64,000 nt of DNA from Torymus aiolomorphi (lineage: Eukaryota; Arthropoda; Insecta; Hymenoptera; Torymidae). Under the pieces are notes generated by a model. That model had not been told where the DNA came from. It ran no database searches and saw only the letters and a program-made list of their open reading frames with translations. The stretch is taken from contig CM070876.1 of assembly GCA_036365515.1 (NCBI GenBank), positions 96,357,300-96,421,299 on the forward strand, given 5' to 3'. Made by a program: the position numbers and the translations under genes. Of this stretch, positions 1-14,402 are shown one piece after another; the first letter of the stretch is position 1, and each line of letters opens with the position of its first letter.

Positions 1-2573
1 CAGCCGTATTCATTGCCTCAGACTTGATGTGTAGTGCCAGAGACGGTAGGTTCAGCATGGTCCTCATAGCGGCACAGGGCGTACTCCTCCTAGTGACAGT
101 TATGCTCCTTAAGAACAGCGCCTGTACCCGGTCCAGCTCCGCGCAATCCGTGCTCCGCAGTGTCCTACTCCACCAGACTACTGAGGCAAACGTTAACCTC
201 GGCACAATAATGGCAGAGTAGATCCAGTGCATTTGCTGCGGACCCACTCCCCACCTTGCACCCAATGCTCTTCTGCATTCCCAGAAAGTGGAGATTGCTT
301 TCCTACATTTCTCCTCTAGGTACCTGCGCCAGAGTAACTTCCTATCGAGGATAACCCCCAGATATTTGGTTTCCTCCGCGAAAGGAATCTCTACGTTTCC
401 CGCCTTCATCTTCCTCAGCTTTCTGATTTTATAGCGCTTTGTGAAGATAAGGGCTACCGATTTATCCCCTTGAATTCGCACCACTCCTCCGTTGCCTTGA
501 GGGCTCCTTGAACCAAGTCCCTAAGAACTTCTTCATAAGCCCCCCTCGCTAGGATAGCTATATCGTCCGCATATCCTACCGCCTTGACTCCCATCCCGTT
601 TAGTACTCGTAGTAGACTGTCTACCACCAGGCTCCACAGCATGGGGGACAAAACTCCACCCTGGGGACAGCCTTCGGATAGTCACCTACCTATCGAGTGT
701 CCCATCCAGGAGGTCGTCAGTTCCCTACTTACCAAGGAGCTCATGATCCAGTCAATGATGCTCTTAGGGATACCATGTTCTGCCGCACCCTTCCGGATCG
801 CCTCCCTAGAGGTCCGATTGAAGGCTCCTTCAACGTCCAGAAAGGCTCCTATGCATACTCCTTTCAGCTCAAGCTGTTCTTCAACGTAGTTGACCACTGA
901 AAGAAGCGCTGTTACCACTGACCTGCCCGTGCGATACGCGTGTTGTTCCTCGTGAAGCGGACAGATCTTCAGAGGTCCTTCTTTAAGATAACCGTCCACC
1001 AGCTTTTCCAGCGTCTTCAAAAGAAATGACGTGAGGCTAATGGGCCGGTAATCTTTCACTTCCGTGTAAATCTTCTTCCCTGGCTTGGAGATGAAAATGA
1101 TCTTTGTTTTAAGCCACTGCCTGGGTGTGTACCCAAGGGCTATGCAGCCCCTCATTACCCCCGTTAGCAGTCCCGTCATCTCCTCCAGGCCCTGTTGCAG
1201 CAGCACTGGGGTGATGTTATCCATGCCTGGTGCTTTGTAGGGCTCAAAGGACATGATAGCCTCTTTGACCCTTGGAGCCGTGACTACCTGCCCTGCTATA
1301 CTCCAATCAGCCTTTCTACCAGCCATCGGGGGGGGGGGGGGCTCACCCGCGCCGCCCGTCCACCCGAGTCAGGGAAATTGGTCTCCAAATGTATCTGCAG
1401 GGTCTCCTCCGGTGTCCTAGTATAACTCCCATCAGCCTTCCTTATTAGTCTTAGTTCCCCACTTGGAGCCCCCGCTAGGACTTTGAAAAGTCTAGCCGTA
1501 TCGCTTATGGTACTACACTCTGAGCACCATTTCCTCCAAGAGTCCCGTTTTTTCTCTCTAATGAGACTCTTATAGAATCTTTGACTAGCCTTGTAGGCTT
1601 CCCAAGTCTCTATCGTGTTCTTTTTCCTCGCTCTATTAAAGAGCCTACCTGTTTCCTTCCGCCTTGCCTCAAACTCTTTACTCCACTTGAGCTTGCCGCG
1701 TCCAGTGATTTTTTGAGTGATGGGACAATTTTCCTCGAACGCCATTGTGATCACCGTTCTGATAAAGGCCGCGGTGCGTTGCAGCTCGTTCGGAGTACCA
1801 TATCTCCCCTTGAATCCGACTATGCGTCGCCGTAATAAGGCCCTAAAGCCATCCCAGTCTGTTTTCTTGGGATCCCTATACCAGATCACGTTGGGGATAA
1901 TGCCCCTCAAGCTGGCTCTGATAATCCTATGGTCCGACATGGAGGGCTCCTCAGAAACTCTCCAGTCGTGAACCCATCCCTTCATCAGTCCGCTACAGAA
2001 GGTGATATCGAGTACCTTGCTTCTGTTAGACGTGACAAAGGTCGGTTCCGTACTTGTGTTTAAGACCACGAGGTTTTCCTCAATCAGGTACTCCAGGAGT
2101 TCCTCCCCACGCTTATTTGTGTCCGTGCTACCCCACGCCTCATTGTGGGAGTTGGCATCACATCCAACAATGAGCCCGAGTCCTTTCTTCCTACAGTACC
2201 TGGTTAACCTTTTAACCTCCTCTGGGGGAGATTTTCTCTCATGCGCACAGTAAACAGAGGCTGCGATGAACTCTTTGCCCCTGTTGACCTCATCCTTACC
2301 AACGCTAGGTCTCTCGTTGAGAATTCCTGCATGAGCGTCGCCTCCAGCCCTTTCACGACCACGCATGCTCTTTGCCCCACATGCTCCTCACTCGCGTAGA
2401 CGCGTCCCGTGTTCCGACAGTCCCTTTATCTCATTCCTGACCAGCCAGGGTTCTTGCACCAGCGCAATAGCTGGGCTTGTGTGCCTGACAGTCATGCACC
2501 TGGTTAATACCACCGAGGCGCTTTTACTGTGATGCAAGTTAATTTGCAGGATGTCCACTTGCGTATCAGCCAT
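1..2573 (-). pseudogene. LINE ORF2: AP endonuclease plus reverse transcriptase, broken, 3' end outside window
   Basis: ORF2 starts at ATG 2,573 with the endonuclease opening DILQINLHHSK and VQEPW. The frame then breaks, and 1,296-2,366 carries GCDANSHNEAWGS and SDHRII, the catalytic motifs of the apurinic-type endonuclease of R1/LOA elements. The RT follows: YKAPGMD and YRPISL (within 682-1,326), then GCPQGGVLSPMLW and the catalytic VGYADDIA (within 454-660). A further region in another frame (about 1-450) retains KYLGVILD. Breaks include a 12-G run at about 1,327-1,338, a shift near 660-690 and one near 455. Function when intact would be target-primed reverse transcription. Inactive here. 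Confidence 0.8.
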
Positions 2574-2574
2574 T

Positions 2575-3592
2575 TCAATGCTGTCCCGCACCTACATCAT
2601 CCTGCTTCCCTTTCGCGTCCTCGTCTTCCGGGTACCTCAAAGACCACCTAAAGGTGATCTCGCTTGTCCCCAGGAAGGCCTTCCCACCCCTGGCCTCTAG
2701 CACTCCCAGAGTGGACTCGTCAACCCCCAGGCGAAGGAGGCAAGCCGGGCCCCTCTCCAAGCACTGGAGAATCCTCCACTTTGATACATCCAACTCCGGG
2801 TTCTGGTGCCCCAGGAGCTTGACCACCGGGAGGCTTCTCTTCTTGGCGGCGGTACCAGTGCCGTCACATTGACCCTCTTGATGAGTTCCTCCGGGAGGAC
2901 AATCCTCGCCAGAGTCCCATCATCGAGTTTGATGGACCGCACTGCCTCTCGCAGCCACCTCTCCGACTCCCCATCATTACAAATGAAGGTCGCTACCCCC
3001 TACCTTACAAAGGTGTTCCTGAACCGCGGAACAAACCCGTCCTCCGGTATGTCCACGATCTTGTCCATCACCGCCCCTTTAAGGTGATCGAAGGCCGTCA
3101 TTTCCATCCTCTCGCTAATACTTTCCCCGAAGGTCATCAGGACCCTGGGTAGGTTAGCGGAGATATTGGAGTATGACGGTCCTCCGCTTCCGGCGTGGCT
3201 AGGCCCCTTCCTGTTTCTCTTGCTGGCAGGCTTAACAGAGGGGTCAGAAACGCTTCGTTGCTTCCTCTTCCTCTCCTCTGCCACTCGTCCCTCAGCTCCG
3301 CCTGGGCCTGTGCTACTAGGTTCAGCCTGGTGGGTACTACCCCTACCAAGAGCTTCGCCTTGTGCTTGGCCCCAGCTTTTCTCGAAGGAGTGGGAGGCGG
3401 GTGTGGTGTCCCCTCCGCCTCCGCCTTCTTCTTTTTCTCGATATATTTCAGCCAGCGCAGACGCCTATTGTGTGCGCCGGACGTCTTCTCCGCCACCTCC
3501 ATGGGAGAGAAAGCCTCGTCCCTTTCGGTGGTTTCCGTGGCAGGTTCTGTGCCCTTGCCGTTCTCTTTATTTATTTTAATTACATCCGCCAT
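2575..3592 (-). pseudogene. LINE ORF1 (gag-like), frameshifted
   Basis: ORF1 most plausibly starts at the ATG at 3,592 (MADVIKINKENG). The N-terminal part is basic and Lys/Pro-rich, followed by a segment with ATFICNDGESERWLREAV. This resembles the C-terminal conserved region of R1/LOA ORF1 proteins, which bind the element RNA. The reading frame changes near 3,150-3,280, near 3,000 and near 2,820, so at least three breaks interrupt it. Its TGA stop (2,575-2,577) lies one base before the ATG of ORF2 (2,571-2,573), the tight coupling expected for termination-reinitiation in this group. No CCHC knuckles are visible in the surviving frames. Confidence 0.6.
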
Positions 3593-4120
3593 GTTGGTCC
3601 CACGAGCAGCTAGGGAAATAACGGTCCGCCGCCGCAAAGCCCCGCATGCGCCGGTAAGGCGACTAAATTACTCAGAGATTGCGCCAGGTGCCTCTAAGGC
3701 TCCGTTAGAGACCCTCCAATACCCCGAGGGCCACGAATCTACATCGGCACGGGTCGCATGACACCTTCAGATCAGGGGGTGAGCATACCCATCCAGTCCA
3801 CCACCTTGGATGGGAGGCTGCCTGTTGGTCATCAGCGCGATCCAGCCTAGGCCAGGCGGTAGCCGAGACTTACCTACCCTATACACGCTTGGACGAACGG
3901 GTTGCCACCACTTTCACACCAGGCCTCCCATTTATAGGGAGCCCCTCACTCGCCCGGACTACCCGTTTATAGGGCGCCTAATGCATACAGCTCCGCCTCA
4001 CCCTTGCCCTCCCGCGCTGACTAAGCCTCCCCACCGGTCTAGCCGAGTTTCCCACCAAGGTGGGTCACCCGCATGACACGCGATAAGGTCCTGCAGCCCC
4101 TAGGGGAGGGAGGACGTAAT

Positions 4121-4900
4121 GGAGGTATGAAAAAATACAAAAACCAAAACCATTTTTGTTTGTCAATTAATTTCTTACAAATAAAGTATTATGGCGATGG
4201 AATAAGTTTTGGCATACTAAAGAAGAAAACCATTTTTCTCAGATATATTTTACATTAGTCTATTATTACGAATATATTCCTCTCATAAAAGAATGATGGA
4301 GGAAACGTGAAGCCGAAATAAAACCTTTCCGATTGGCCAAGTCAGTTTAAAAGGAGCCCCCAATTGGTCTACGGTCACTTCAGTTTGACTTACGATCTTG
4401 ACTGATTGGGCCGAATAAAATCAGGAAAGTTTGGAATAATGAAATATTTAAACTAAAAATATAAGTATAAATAGTATTAATCATTTGAAATTTGGTTTTG
4501 TATGACAAAAAAAATGTTAAAAGGTTATCTGTAGTTAACAATGAAGGACTATGAATACTGTTCTGATTCCAGTTAAGGTGATGTGATACCCTGATTTCAA
4601 TATTTTTTAAATCAACATTCAAACGTTTATTTGGAAAAACACGTCTGTGAGGCGCTCCGTATATGTAAATACTATACTCAGAATTTTTTCTGGATGATTC
4701 TATTGGTATTTTCATGAGATGTACTCTTTTTAAAATTATGTCGGTATATAACATCACCTTAAATTTCTAGCCAACAAATTGCTTCCACCTAGAGCAACCG
4801 TTGTAATAGTACAAGTTTTATAGCAACATAATGAATTATTTTCATCCACACAATTTTTCTCGAGCTAATAAACTCTCAAGAACTGACTTTTTTCGGCATT
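4121..4900. other. AT-rich intergenic DNA with a dispersed-repeat fragment
   Basis: I see no gene here. About 4,610-4,750 resembles 29,930-30,030: both contain an AAACAC run, then CGTATATGTAAATACTATAC, then a TGGATGATTCTATTG stretch. This marks a short dispersed repeat family. The small ORFs in this stretch are Ile/Asn/Lys-rich by composition and have no recognisable motif. Confidence 0.5.
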
Positions 4901-5560
4901 TTTTGTGTATTTTTCTCTATTTTAGCCCATTTGCACCCCCCAAGCGAAAGGTTCCGGATCGAATTTCGTATCGCCAATTTTTTTTACAATGCTAGGACAG
5001 CATCTGGAAGAAATATCAGCCATACAATTTGTCTTAAATTAATAAACTCACGAGACATGATTTTTTCGCCGTATTTTACATGTATTTTCCGCTATTTTAG
5101 CCCTTTTTCACCCCCCCCCCCACCAGCGAATTGATCAAGATCGAATTTCATATGGCCAATTTTTGTACAATGCTAGGATAGCATTTGGAAGAAATATCAG
5201 CCATAAAATTTGTCTGAAATACATAAACTCACGAGACATGATTTTTTCGCCGTATTTTTCGTGTATTTTCCGATGATTTAGCCCCTTTGCACCCCCCAAG
5301 CGAAACGTTCCGGATCGAATTTCATATGGCCAATTTTTTTACAATGCTGTGACAATATCTGGAAGAAATATCAGCAATAAAATTTGTCTTAAATTAATAA
5401 ACTCACGAAACATCTTTTTTTCTCGGTATTATTCGTGTATTTTCCAATATCTTAGCCCATTTGCACCCCCTAAGCGAAATGTTCCGGATCGAATTTCAAA
5501 TCGCCAATTTTTTTATAAGTCTTTGGGGAGCTCTTCAAGTAATTTCCGCCATAACATTTT
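4900..5560. repeat. ~177-bp tandem repeat, about four units
   Basis: A unit recurs at roughly 177-bp spacing. It contains a C-run followed by AAGCGAAA and TTCCGGATCGAATTTC, then ACAATGCT, GGAAGAAATATCAGC and TTAATAAACTCACGA. C-runs lie near 4,935, 5,110, 5,290 and 5,465. The second unit diverges most in the C-run segment. It looks like a short satellite-type array and is not coding. The outermost copies are partial. Confidence 0.8.
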
Positions 5561-5930
5561 TATTAAATTCATAAACTTTTGAAATATAAAATTTTTAATC
5601 ATGTATTGTCTTTTAGGGGTGGTTTTAGGGCTGATTTAGGGGTATGATGACTTCGGAAATAACTTATTTGGCAGTTTCTATTTGCTTGATACATATATCT
5701 AACAGATTATATCGAAAAAACCGAATTTGGAAAAATTGAATTTTTCGTTCATTGTGAACATTCAGAACTTCAAACACATAAAAGTATGGGTCCCTTACTA
5801 AGATTGCTAAAACCGCCTTACTTATATAATAAGGGAACAAGTAAGAGTTTTCTTTCCCTGTGCACCCGCAGAAAATTGTTACTCTTTGGGGAGATATTAG
5901 TCTTATCTAAAAATCAGGTGTGCCCTAAAT
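5561..5930. other. AT-rich spacer
   Basis: No gene, RNA or repeat unit is recognisable in this stretch between the 177-bp array and the inverted module copies to the right. Confidence 0.4.
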
Positions 5931-6464
5931 ACTGGCATACTCGAGTCTGTCGCGGAAGCGCGGACTACATTAAAGTACACCTTCGCCGTCACTTCTCCGT
6001 CGTGTCCGCCTATTTGATGTCCTCGGGAAGTGGTAGTTGCGTTGGCTGCCGTGGAGGAGACTACAATTATATGAAGACGCGTTGTCTTCTGCAGGAGCTC
6101 TTCGCCTAGAGCAAAACAAAATATATTAATAATGTGTTAAGCAGTGGGTATGAGGAGAGCAGTATCAAACTGCCAGGAACAGAGGAGTAGACAGATGGAA
6201 AGTTAGAGGCTAGGTTCGGCTATACTACAGGTTAAAGTCCAAATCCAAAGTGAAGTACTTACTTGAATCTGTCGCGGAAGCGCGAACGACATTAAACTAT
6301 ACACCTTCGCCATCACTTCTCCGTTGTGTTCGCCTAGGTGATATCCTCGGAAAGTGGTAGTTGCGTTGGCTGTCCTCGAGAAGAGTAGAATCATATGAAA
6401 ACATGTTGTCTTCTGCAGGAGCTCTTCACCTAGGGCAAAACAAAATATATTAATAATGTGTTAA

Positions 6465-7158
6465 GAGGGTACTACAGTTAAAAAATTTTTTTTTGGATTC
6501 ACCTAAAAAATATAAATTTTGATCAGTAATAATTTTTTATATATATATTATACTAATATAGTTTATTTTTTATGAAATAGGCCCTACCAAACGTCTGTAA
6601 ACACCCCTTTGATCCAAATATATTCAGATTTTCAAATTTGTACCCTGCGTAACCTACAGGCTGAACCATTTGATATTTTTAATGGGATATGGGCCAAAAT
6701 CTTTGATTTTTATATTTCCTTTGACTGAAGCTATTCGCACCCCTTAATTTTTCCAATTCATATTTTTTAAGTCAAAAATTTGATTTAAAATCAACCATTT
6801 TGAAGGAATTTTTAAAAAATGGTAGATTTTAAATCAAATTTTGGACTTTAAAAATATGAATTGGAAAAATTAAGGGATGCGAATAGCTTCAGTCAAAGGA
6901 AATATAAAAATCAAAGATTTTAGTCCGTATCCCATTAAAAAATATTAAATGGTTCAGCCTGTAGGTTACGCAGGGTACAAATTTCAAAATCTCAATATCC
7001 TTGGATTAAATGGATGTTTACAGACCTCTGGTAGGCCCTATTTCATCAAAAATAAACTATATTAGTATAATATATGTATAAAAAAAAACTATTATTGATC
7101 AAAATTTATATTTTTTAGGTGAATCAAAAAAAAAAAAAATTTTAACTGTGGTACCTCC
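6465..7158. mobile_element. Palindromic MITE with TTAA duplication
   Basis: The 694-bp element is almost entirely an inverted repeat centred near 6,810. The left half begins GAGGGTACTACAGTTAAAA and the right half ends TTTTAACTGTGGTACCTCC. It is flanked by TTAA at 6,461-6,464 and 7,159-7,162. It sits inside the second copy of the surrounding module. The first copy (about 6,134) preserves the empty site, GTGTTAAG followed by the same downstream sequence, which supports the insertion and its duplication. TTAA targeting is typical of piggyBac-type transposases, so this is probably a non-autonomous derivative. It has no coding capacity. Confidence 0.8.
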
Positions 7159-7249
7159 TTAAGCCGTAGTGATGAGGATAGAAGTATAGAACTGCCAGGA
7201 ACAGAGGAGTAGACTGATGGAAAGTTGGAGGCTAGGTTCGGCTATACTA

Positions 7250-8880
7250 TTAAATAAATGCACATGCGGCTTTTCGACATTTCGTTCCAAAGATCAATTT
7301 CCATTCCCTACAAGTATCTTAAATTCTCCATACTTAATGGAATACATGCTGAGGGACAGTTTATCAAGTTTCACATCTACATAATTAGCAAGTTTGGAGA
7401 TATTGCAATTTTTGTTCTTTTTTAGGAAATTTTTAAGAAAGAAAAGTAATTTACTGCAAACTGTCTGATTGAATAGATCTGGAATCTAATATACAATGCC
7501 TCAGTATGTACTGGATTGTGTGAGAACATTCTGGTAAACTATGAGAAAGGGTGAGGTGGTTTTTGTCGCAAATGCATATGCGGCTTTTCGACATTTCGTT
7601 CCAAAGATCCCTTTCCATTCTCTACAAGTATCTTAAAATTTCCATACATAATGGAATACATGCTGAGGGACAGTTTCTCAAGATTCAGATCTACATAATT
7701 AGTAAGTCTGGAGATATTGCAATTTTTGTGCTTTTTCAGGCATTTTTAAGAAAGAAAAGTAATTTTCTCAAAACTGACTGATGGAGTATATCTGAAACTC
7801 AATATGCAATGCCTCAGCATGCATTGCATTGTGTGAGAACATTTTGGTAAACTATGAGAAAGGGTGAGGAGGTTTTTGTCGCAAATGCAAATGCGACTTT
7901 TCGACATTTCGTTCCAAAGATCACTTTCCATTCCCTACAAGTATCTTAAATTTTCCATACATAATGGAATACATGCTGAGGGACAGTTTATCAAGTTTCA
8001 CATCTACATAATTAGCAAGTTTGGAGATATTGCAATTTTTGTGCTTTTTTAGGAAATTTTTAAGAAAGAAAAGTAATTTCCTCCAAACTGTCTGATTGAA
8101 TAGATCTGAAACCTAATATACAATGCCTCAGTATGTACTGGATTGTGTGAGAACATTCTGGTAAACTATGATAAAGGGTGAGGAGGTTTTTGTCGCAAAT
8201 GCACAAGCGACTTTTCGACATTTCGTTCCAAAGATCCCTTTCCATTCCATACAAGTATCTTAAATTTTCCATGCATAATGGAATACATGCTGAGGGACAG
8301 TTTATCAAGTTTCAGATCTACATAATTAGCAAGTCTGGAGATATTGCAATTTTTGTGCTTTTTCAGGAAATTTTTAAGAAAGAAAAGTAATTTTCTCCAA
8401 ACTGCCTGACTGAGTAGATCTGAAACCTAATATACAATGTCTCAGCATGTACTGGATTGTGTGTAAACATTCTCATAAACTTTAAGCGAGGGTGAGAAGG
8501 TCTACATTGGAAATGCACACGCGCTTTTTCGACTTTTCATTTCAAAGATCCCTTTCCATTCTCTACAAATATCTTAAACTTAACACACACTATGTTGTAC
8601 ATGCTGGTGGATTACGTACCATGTTTCATTTCTAAATAATCATCAAGAATGGAGATACTGTATTTTCTGTGTGTTTTTTAAGAAGTTTTTAAAAAAAAAA
8701 GTTATTTTCTCTATACTGGCTAATTGAGTAGATCTGAAATTGGATATGCAACCCTCAGCGTGTATTGCATAGTGTGTATGTAATTCTGGTAAATGTTAAG
8801 CGAGGGTGAGGAGGTCTTAGTTGGAAATGCACATGCGCTTTTTCGACTTTTCATTCAAAAGGTCTCTTTCCATTCTCTAC
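7250..8880. repeat. ~314-bp satellite array, five to six units
   Basis: Units begin near 7,256, 7,570, 7,884, 8,198, 8,510 and 8,826. Each contains GCTTTTCGACATTTCGTTCC (or a variant), AATGGAATACATGCTGAGGG, GGAGATATTGCAATTTTTG and AAGAAAGAAAAGTAATTT. Units one to four are close to each other; the last two are more diverged. The repeated 62-76-codon open frames on both strands are by-products of the repeat. Related but diverged units reappear at about 10,090-10,790. Confidence 0.85.
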
Positions 8881-9384
8881 AGATATCTTAACTTTCCATC
8901 TATCTACTCCTCTGTTTCTGGCCAGTCGATACTGCTATCCTCATTCCTGTATCGCTTAACACATTATTAATATATTTTGTTTAATCCTAGGCGAAACTCT
9001 TCTGCAGGGCAGTCAACGCAACTACCACTTACTGAAGACATCAGCTAGGCGAAGATATCGTAGAAGTGACGGCGAAGGTCTAATTGAATGGAGTACGCGC
9101 TCGGGCAACAGACTCGAGTAAGTACTTCATTTCGGATTTGGCCTTTATCCTGTAGTATGGCCGAACTTATCCTCTAACTTTCAATTTGTTTACTCCTCTA
9201 TTCCTGGCAGTTCAATACTGCTTTCCTCATCTCCACTGCTTAACACATTATTAATAGATTTTTTTTTGCTCTAGGCGAAGAGCTCCTGCAGAGGACAACG
9301 CGTCTTCGTGAATAATTCTACTCTCATCGAGGGCAGCCAACGCATCTACCACTTCCTGAGAACATCACCTAGACGAACAAGCGA

Positions 9385-10105
9385 AGACGCAATCGATCTG
9401 TCCCGTCACCTGGACACAAAAACCTACGGAATGCACTATCCGGACTCCATCATCGACCATCTGGAACATCTAGACCTCGCATTCTATTTGTCCTGACCTC
9501 TGGTCACAAAAACCTACGGAGCGCATCACGTAAACTTCATCATCGGCTACCTGAAACGTCTAAACCTCCCATCCGATCTGTCCCGACACCTGGACACAAA
9601 AATCTTCTGAGCGCATCACCCGGATTATATCATCAGCTATCTGCAACACCTAGACCTTGCATCCGACCTGTCCCTTAACCTGGACACAAAAACCTACGTA
9701 GCGCACTATCCGAAATTCATCATGGGCCGTCTGGAATACCTAGATCTCGCATCCGATCTGTCAAGACACCTGGACTCAAAAATCTACGAAGCGCACTACC
9801 CGGACTCCATCATGGGCAATCTGAAACACCTAGACCTCGCATTCCATTTGTCCTGGCCTCTGGACATAAAAACCTACGGAGTGCATCACGTAAACTCCAT
9901 CATCGTCCACCTGGAACGCTTAGACCTCGCATACGATCTGTTCCGACATCTGAACACAAAAATCTTCGGAGCGCATCACTTACACTCTATCATCGGCCAC
10001 CTGGAATAGCTAGACCTTGCAATCGAGCTGTCTTGACACCTGGGTACAAAAACCTATGGAGCTCATTACCCGGACTCCATCATCGGTCATCTAAACACCT
10101 AGACA
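9385..10105 (+). repeat. 90-bp minisatellite, first block, encoding a degenerate 30-residue repeat
   Basis: About eight units of 90 bp carry GATCTGTCCCGACACCTGGA, ACAAAAACCTACGGAGCGCA and GGACTCCATCATC. Because 90 is divisible by three, one plus-strand frame reads as a 30-residue repeat of the type LDLA-x2-LSRHLD-x-KTYGAHYPDSII-x2-LE. Stops near 9,494, 9,608 and 10,007 break the frame here. Whether it was ever translated is unknown. Confidence 0.7.
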
Positions 10106-10785
10106 TATCTTGGGAACTTCACACACACCATGCAATACATGCTGAGGGATTGAATATCAAGTTTGAGATCTAAATAATAAGCAAGTGTGGAGTTGTTGCC
10201 TTTTTTGTGTGTGTTTTCAGGAAATTTTCAAGAATAAAAGTTATTTCCCCAACACTGGTTGATTGAAAAAATCTGCCATTGAATATATAATCCCTCAGCA
10301 TGTATTACATTGTGTGAGGACATTTTGGTAAACTTTGAGTAAGGGTCAGGTGGTCTTAGTTCGAAAGGCACATGCGCCGTTTCGACTTTTGAGTCCAAAA
10401 GATGCGTTTCAATTCTCTAAATATATCTTAAACTTTACACACACCATGCAATACATGCTGAGGGATTGAATATCAAGTTTGAGATCTAAATAATCAGCAA
10501 GTGTATAGTTGTTGCCTTTTTTGTGTGTTTTTCAGGAAATTTTCCAGAAAAAAAGTTATTTCCCCAACACTGGCTGATTGAAAAAGTCTGAAATTGAAAA
10601 TACAATCCCTCAGCATGTATTACATTGTGTGTGGACATTTTGGTAAACTTTGAGCAGGGGTCAAGTGGTCTTAGTTGGAAATATACATGCGTCTTTTCGA
10701 CTTTTGAATCCAAAAGATGCGTTTTCATTCTCTAAACATATCTTAAACTTTACATACACCATGCAATACATGCTGTGGGATTATT
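10106..10785. repeat. Diverged copies of the ~314-bp satellite unit
   Basis: Two full and one partial unit related to the array at 7,250-8,880. They contain CACCATGCAATACATGCTGA, GGGATTGAATATCAAGTTTG, GATCTAAATAAT and CCCTCAGCATGTATTACATT. They separate the two blocks of the 90-bp minisatellite, so the two satellites are interleaved. Confidence 0.7.
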
Positions 10786-11346
10786 GACCTACACTTTATC
10801 ACCAGCCATCTGGAACAGCTAGACCTCGCAATCAAGCTGTCCCGTCACCTGGACACAAAAGCCTACAGAGTGCATTACCCGGACTCCATCATCAGCCGCC
10901 TGAAAAAGCTAGACCTCGCAATCAAGCTGTCTCGTCACCTGGACGCAAAAACGAACAGAGCGCACTACCCGGACTCCATCATCAGCCACCTGAAACAGCT
11001 GGACCTCGTATTCAATATGTCCCGTCATCTGGACACAAGAACCTACGGAGCGCACTACCCAGACTCCATCATCAGCCGCCTTGAACAGCTAGAACTCACA
11101 TTCGAGCTGTCCCGTTACCTGGACACAAAAACCTTAAGAGCGCATCACCTACTACACTCTATCATCGGCCACCTGAAACACCTAGACCTCGTAATCGATC
11201 CGTGCCAACACGTGAACACAAAAATCTACGAAGCGTATCATCTATACTCTATCATCAGCCGCGTGGAACAGCTAGACCTCGCATTCGAGATGTCCCGACA
11301 CCTGGACTCAAAAACCTATGAAGCGCACTACCTAGACTCCATTTAG
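10786..11346 (+). repeat. 90-bp minisatellite, second block, long open frame
   Basis: Six consecutive 90-bp units keep one plus-strand frame open for at least 158 codons (10,870-11,343, first codon GTG). The frame stays open upstream to the left edge of the block. Each 30-residue repeat has the pattern LDLA-x2-LSRHLD-x-KTY-x-AHYPDSIIS-x-LEQ. The repeated Leu/Ile spacing would suit an amphipathic helix pair. No ATG start, signal peptide or known domain is visible. The frame may be a decayed repeat-protein gene or an accident of a period divisible by three. Confidence 0.5.
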
Positions 11347-14398
<3,052 letters not shown>

Positions 14399-14402
14399 AC
14401 CT

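Larger units (their letters stand above)
1..4120 (-). mobile_element. R1/LOA-type non-LTR retrotransposon, 5' portion, decayed
   Basis: A GC-rich block read on the minus strand carries the two-ORF layout of an R1/LOA-group LINE: a 5' leader (about 3,600-4,120), ORF1, then ORF2 with endonuclease and reverse transcriptase. It runs off the left edge of the window, so the 3' end is not visible. The right boundary near 4,120 is placed where base composition falls abruptly to AT-rich DNA; I could not find a target-site duplication. Several frameshifts and stops in both ORFs make it a dead copy. The clade call rests on the endonuclease and RT motifs described under ORF2 and could be R1 or LOA; a tree would decide. 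Confidence 0.8.
5930..9400. repeat. Foldback-like composite: inverted module copies flanking a satellite
   Basis: A module containing ACTCGAGTCTGTCGCGGAAG, GACGGCGAAGGT, CTGCAGGAGCTCTTCGCCTA, AATATATTAATAATGTGTTA and GAACAGAGGAGTAGAC occurs twice in one orientation at about 5,935-6,260 and 6,261-7,250 (the second split by a MITE). It occurs twice in the opposite orientation at about 8,895-9,170 and 9,175-9,400. The inverted copies enclose the ~314-bp array. This long-inverted-repeat plus internal-tandem layout resembles foldback elements. Exact ends and any target duplication are not resolved by eye. The module contains splice-like borders, discussed in the findings. Confidence 0.6.

Noticed and set aside
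4380..4757. 125-codon minus-strand frame
   Set aside because: Overlaps a dispersed repeat and has only AT-driven composition.
7250..8880. Regularly spaced repeats considered as a CRISPR array
   Set aside because: Units are ~314 bp, tandem without unique spacers, in a eukaryotic context.
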